Of a stretch of DNA of 64,000 nucleotides, positions 56,233 to 64,000 are shown one piece after another. Source of the stretch: Mytilisepta virgata (lineage: Eukaryota; Mollusca; Bivalvia; Mytilida; Mytilidae); contig JAPWFG010000026.1 in NCBI GenBank assembly GCA_028015205.1, positions 496,001 to 560,000 of the forward strand, written 5' to 3'. The notes under the pieces are model-generated. The model was not told where the DNA came from. It saw only the letters and a list, made by a program, of their open reading frames with translations, and did not search any database. Position 1 is the first letter of the stretch. Each line of letters begins with the position of its first letter. Both the position numbers and the translations under genes were made by a program.

Positions 56233-56875
56233 AGCTACAATAATGTATCTCCTGTGACAACTTTTGACTTGGCGGAGCTACAAAGCGGTCCCATTACTCG
56301 TAATGGAGCAAAAATAAATTTTACATATGACAATAAGAGGTCGTGTTTACCTGAAATATCTTTGAACTGTATAATTTCCAGCATATTAAATGTAAAATTA
56401 CTTCATTACTAATGTCAAAATTCGTTGTTTTGCACATCTGGTCATTTTGACGGTTTCAAAATTGCTTTCTTTCTGCCATGACATATATCGCTGGATTGCA
56501 GGGGACGTGGCCTGACCTTATACGGATATCCTTACTACGACTACGACTGACAATATCCCGGTAAATATTATTTTGTCAATGGAAACCTCTTTATTTCGAA
56601 CGTGACTTTACCGAGAATCCCACCAGGACTTGAAAAGAAATGAAAATTCAAAACATGGATGAATGCCAGATTTCTGAATTGGAAATCTCCTGTTAGGTGA
56701 TGGTATGTTGCTTTATTTTAACTTCTATTGATAGAAATATAATATTTTTACAGTTTTTGAACCAAAACAGGTGGAAAATATCCCAGTCGCACCCAGCTGC
56801 TTCATTACGAGTAATGGGACCGCTTTGTATCTTCGCAGAGTCAAAAGTTGTCACAGGAGCTACATTATTGTAGCT
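56233..56875. mobile_element. Inverted-repeat element with 77-bp arms
   Basis: Arms 56233-56309 and 56799-56875 are inverted copies with a few mismatches (AGCTACAATAATGTA, TCCTGTGACAACTTTTGACT, CAAAGCGGTCCCATTACTCG). Each arm also holds the near-palindrome CATTAC(T/G)(C/A)GTAATG. The 490 bp between the arms show no gene. It lies upstream of the first visible pyruvate dehydrogenase exon, possibly in its first intron. Confidence 0.72.
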
Positions 56876-57134
56876 AGGGGTTATTAAACAATACAATACG
56901 AATATATTAAATAAGAAAGAGGGATAATTCCAATATCCAACCACAGGGACAGGTTTTCCAACAGATTTTAGATGGGAGGCTGGCTCAAAACAGGGGTTTT
57001 ATGTAACTATGACAGCTATTTATGGACACATAATCTGTTGTAGTGTGTTTCCGCAAAAATATCCTGCAGTATACTGTATATTTTTGTTTAAATATTCTAC
57101 CAATGCTTAATGGGTTTGTATATATATTTTTCAG

Positions 57135-60552
<3,418 letters not shown>

Positions 60553-60711
60553 TTAGGAACGAGATCAAAAGTTAAATGTATCATAAAAAACTTAATTTAA
60601 ATAGTTGGTCAATCAATTTTTTCCAAATTAAGAGGGGGGGGGGGGGTCAGTGAAAAAACTATGTGAATTAAGTTTTTTATCCTACATTGAACTTTTGATC
60701 TCGTCCCTTAA
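60553..60711. mobile_element. Foldback MITE with poly-G loop
   Basis: TTAGGAACGAGATCAAAAGT then AAAAAACTTAATT on the left pairs with AATTAAGTTTTTTATCC and ACTTTTGATCTCGTCCCTTA on the right. The loop contains a run of about 14 G. It lies downstream of the last visible PDH exon, in the following intron. Confidence 0.82.
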
Positions 60712-61055
60712 TAGGTAGGTATTAAAAAAAAATTGGTATTTTTATCTCGTCTCTATCGGAGGTGTTTACTATTATGGAATTTTCGTAATTGTCCCGGATT
60801 TTAGATTCAAAATACAGATTACGGATTTACCTCTGATGATTACACTTCCAGGTTTTGTACCAAAATATTTTTTTTTATTCCCGTTTGTGAAAATGCTTTG
60901 TAATTGCGCTTGATTTTCCAGTTATGTAAATGCTTTGTAATTGCACTTGATTTTCCAGTTATGAAAAGCGTTTTAACAAGATTGGTGATAAAAACTCAGA
61001 TTGTTTCTAGACTTAACACAAAATAAGATGCATTGATGGCAGGTCTCTATGGTAG
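60712..61055. other. Intron sequence with a short direct repeat
   Basis: GAAAATGCTTTGTAATTGCG then CTTGATTTTCCAGTTATG is repeated about 40 bp on (60890-60965), so a local tandem duplication of about 42 bp. Confidence 0.55.
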
Positions 61056-62126
61056 TTATGTCTCCCCTTCGTAGAAGGGAGATATAATGTTTTTGTAGTA
61101 CTTATGTCGCCCCCAGATGTAGTCGGGACGACATATTGTTATTGTTCCGTTTCTTTGGTTTTTTTTTTTTATTCTTCCACCTAATTTTGTCCGGACGAGT
61201 TCTCAGAGATGGCTGAAACAATCTGTATGAAACTTCACAACTAATCCTGTGGGTGACATAACTAGAATTGCAATTGCGAGCAACAGCAGATGTCGCCCAT
61301 GGTGGCCATTTTGAAAAAGGTTGTAAAAATGACGAAAAACTTCAAACATTGTCTAATTTCAATGAAAATTGATATCTAGGCTAAGTTTGGGATGACGAAC
61401 AAGATGCAATAATCGAAATACAAAAAATTGCAAAATGGCTGCCATGGGCGACATCTGCTGTTGCTCCCATTTGCAATTCTTGTTATGTTGCCCCCAGACT
61501 AGTTGGAACGACATATTGTTATTGTTTCGTTTCTTTGGTTATTTATGTCGCCCCGACGAAAGTCAGCGACATATTGTTATTGTTCCGTTTCTCTGTTATT
61601 CTTTCTTCCAATGATTTTTGTCCGGCTTGGTTCTCGGAGATGCCTGGATAGAATTGAATGAAACTTGGCAGAAAGTAAGATCACTATGTGAAGGTGTGCA
61701 ATCAATACTTTTTTTTTCGAAATGGCCGCCATTTTCAAGATGGCTGCCGGTACCCTCCGAAAATTTAAAACGTTTATATCTCAAAAACTGTACGATAGAA
61801 TTTCATTAAACCATTGAGATCCCCACCCTATAACCATGTATATTATTACTCCTTATGACAAGACGAAGCATTTGGTAAATTTCAAGCATTTATATTTAAA
61901 CTTTATGAAACTTGCTACGTTTGTAAAGTACAATTAGAAGAAGAAACAGAGATGGCTGCCAGGGGCGACATCTGCTATTGCTCGCAATTGCAATTTTAGT
62001 TATGTCGCCCCCACGAAAGTCGGCGACATATTGTTATTGTTCCGTTTCTCTGTTATTAAGTCTCCCAAACGAAGTTTGGAGACTTATTGTTTTTACTCCG
62101 TTTCTTATTATTATTTTTCCGTCTTT
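61056..62126 (+). mobile_element. Chain of hairpin heads (TTATGTCTCC, TTATGTCGCC, TTAAGTCTCC)
   Basis: Six heads in one orientation start at 61056 (TTATGTCTCC), 61102 (TTATGTCGCC), 61483 (TTATGTTGCC), 61543 (TTATGTCGCC), 62000 (TTATGTCGCC) and 62056 (TTAAGTCTCC). Each is followed by its reverse complement and a TTATTGTTCCGTTTCT-type tract. Several heads begin within 45-70 bp of the previous one, so elements have inserted into the T-rich tract behind another head. Bodies contain AATGGC(C/T)GCCATTTTCAAGA and TTTGTCCGG(A/C) phrases. 61270-61310 and 61432-61480 are inverted copies of GCGAGCAACAGCAGATGTCG-like sequence. Confidence 0.78.
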
Positions 62127-63446
62127 TTAGCTCACCTGGCTATGGCCAGGGTGAGCTTTTGCCATCACTTTGCGTCCGTCGTCCGTCCGTCGTCCGTCCG
62201 TCTGTCGTCCGTCCGTCGTTAGCTTTTCATTCAAACATCTTCTCCTCAGAAACCATTTGGCCAATTCCAACCAAACTTTGCATGAGTGGTGTATGGAAGG
62301 TCCTCAACAAAGTTTCCTCATTTAGTTCTGATTGGTCAAGAAACATGGCCACCAGAGGCAATTCTTATTTCTGATTGGCTGATTTTCAAAAATCTTCTCC
62401 TCTGAAACCACTGGGCCGATTGGTTTGAAACTTAATAGGAATGATCTATGACATGTCCTCTACAAACGATCCTCAATTTATTTTGATCTGACATAAAACA
62501 TGGCCGTCGTAGCTAAAAATAGAATATAGGGGTGCATGTGTTGTTTTTGGCTTATAACTTAAAAACCGTTACAGATATCAAAAATCTGACGTGGTGCAAA
62601 ATTGATCAGCCTGACAAGATCTACCTACCCTGAAATTTTGAAGGAAATCCCAAAACCCATTTAGGAGTTATTGCCCTTTTTTCGTCAAATTTCAAAATTT
62701 AACATTTTTCGTCATTTATCTCCAAAACTATTTGAGATAGAAGTGAAATGTAAATTTGAAAAATGTTTGCCATGTTGAGGTCTACATACCCTGAAATTTT
62801 AAAGGAAATCCCAAAACCGATTTAGGAGTTGTTGCCCTTTTTTGTCAAATTTTCAAATTTTTTCATTTAAAAATCTTCTCCTCTGAAACCGCTGGGGCGA
62901 TTGGTTTGAAACTTGATAGGAATGATCTATGACATATCCTCTACAAACGATCCTCAATTTATTTTGATATGACATAAAACATGGCTGTCGTAGCTAAAAA
63001 TAGAATATAGGGGTGCATGTATTGTTTTTGGCTTATAACTTAAAAACCGTTACAGATATCAAAAATCTGACATGCGGTAAAATTGATCAGCATGACAAGA
63101 TCTACCTACCCTGAAATTTTGAAGGAAATCCCAAAACCCATTTAGGAGTTATTGCCCTTTTTTCGTCAAATTTTCAAAATTTAACATTTTTCATCATTTA
63201 TCTCCAAAACTATTTGAGATAGAAGTGAAATGTAAATCTGAAAAATATTTGCCATGTTGAGGTCTACCTCCCCTGAAATTTTAAAGGAAATCCCAAAACC
63301 CATTTCGGAGTTATTGCCCTTTTTTGTCAAATAAATTTTCCCTGAACAATTGAACCAATTGCAACAAACTTGGTCAAATAGTTGATTAATTGTCCGATGA
63401 AAACCAGATTCCAGGTGAGCGATACAGGCTCTGGTGAGCCTCTAGT
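62127..63446 (+). mobile_element. Hairpin-ended element (TTAGCTCACC class), best-preserved copy
   Basis: The head TTAGCTCACCTGGCTATGGC then CAGGGTGAGCTTTTGCC folds on itself and is followed by CGTCCGTCGTCCGTCCGTCG. The body is a two-unit tandem of about 500 bp (TCTTCTCCTCTGAAACCNCT, AATAGAATATAGGGGTGCAT, AACTATTTGAGATAGAAG). The tail GTGAGCGATACAGGCTCTGG then TGAGCCTCTAG forms the hairpin AGGCTC-TGGT-GAGCCT at 63426-63441. CTAG then meets TTTTT. Removing it rejoins CCGTC(T)n with CTTCCGC of a TTAAGTCTCC element. The two frames at 62031-62374 lie in the head and are not genes. Confidence 0.8.
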
Positions 63447-64000
63447 TTTTCTTCCGCTTTCCATTTCAACTTGTCCGACGCAGATCTGGAACACGACTCA
63501 ATGGAATGAAATGAAACTTACTGGGGTGATAGACCCCAATGCCTAGTTGTGCAAGAATGTTTAAAAATTTTCAAAATGGCCGCCATTTTCAAGATGGTTG
63601 CCAAAACCCGAAAACCGTTACTCAATTTTCTCAAAAACTGCGCGGCAGAATTTCACCAAACTTAGTATAAATGTTCAGTAGCACGAGTGGAAACTTTTTA
63701 TTAAAGAAAAACGGAAACGATATGTCGGCCATTTTTAAAATGGCCGCCAATAGTGGAAAAAAGTGAACTTGCTTGGATTTGAACATGACTCAACGGAGTG
63801 AAATGAAACTTACTGGGGTGATAGACCCCAATGCCTAGTTGTGCAAGAATGTTTAAAAATTTTCAAAATGGCCACCATTTTCAAGATGGTCGCCAAAAAC
63901 CGAAAACCTTCGACCTCAATTTTCTCAAAAACTGCTCGGCAGAATTTCACCAAACTTTTTATTAAAGAAAAATGGAAACGATATGTCGGCCATTTTCAAA
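63447..64000 (+). repeat. Body of the outer hairpin-headed element, tandem unit about 292 bp
   Basis: GGGGTGATAGACCCCAATGC then CTAGTTGTGCAAGAATG occurs at about 63522 and 63814, with AAAATGGCC(G/A)CCATTTTCAA and TCTCAAAAACTGC(G/T)CGGCAG in both units. This continues the TTAAGTCTCC element opened at 62056 and runs off the window. Confidence 0.75.

Overview
The window looks like animal nuclear DNA from a bivalve mollusc, most likely a marine mussel (Mytilidae). It is AT-rich, genes are sparse and split by introns, and it holds TRIM-like B-box/beta-propeller genes and repeat families that I recognise as abundant in mussels. No bacterial, organellar, CRISPR or rRNA feature is visible. Species assignment is inference; no search was run.

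Three cellular loci can be supported. (1) 6791-8497 (minus) is an intact 568-residue single-coding-exon protein with two B-boxes, a coiled coil and an NHL-like propeller. (2) 47658-48699 (minus) is a duplicate of it that has lost B-box 2 and the coiled coil in frame and carries a C-terminal frameshift. Both copies keep a 3' splice site just upstream of the ATG. (3) 57135-60157 (plus) holds four consecutive exons of the mitochondrial pyruvate dehydrogenase E1 alpha subunit. Its first exon and C-terminal half are not in the window.

Most of the rest is mobile or repetitive DNA. 1-5 kb has a minus-strand element with hairpin termini and a satellite of about 146 bp. 5-12 kb has duplicated blocks around the TRIM gene, a SINE and tandem arrays. 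12.8-15.4 kb is one long element carrying two arrays of about 135 bp. 16-21 kb has short tandem arrays, a perfect 25-bp hairpin and a second SINE. 21.8-24.0 kb is a ruined hAT transposase. 26.9-27.8 kb is a reverse transcriptase remnant with its 3' tail repeat. 28.9-30.2 kb is a CT-rich minisatellite. 31-40 kb repeats several blocks seen at 5-10 kb and holds a GATATC palindrome array. 40.2-47.0 kb is a nest of insertions at least five levels deep. 50.9-53.1 kb is a tandem array split by a Tc1 element whose transposase has one internal stop. 53.8-64 kb holds further hairpin-headed elements and MITEs, several of them inside introns of the pyruvate dehydrogenase gene.

The most interesting recurring signal is a class of elements with a short perfect hairpin at the 5' end (heads such as TTATGTCGCC, TTATGTCTCC, TTAAGTCTCC, TTAGCTCACC and TTATACGAC, each followed by its reverse complement and then a T-rich tract). 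Where the 3' end is visible, a subterminal hairpin is followed by CTAG or CTTG and then T. They insert at TT, nest in one another head-first, and differ completely in their bodies. They may be non-autonomous Helentron-like elements or an undescribed group.
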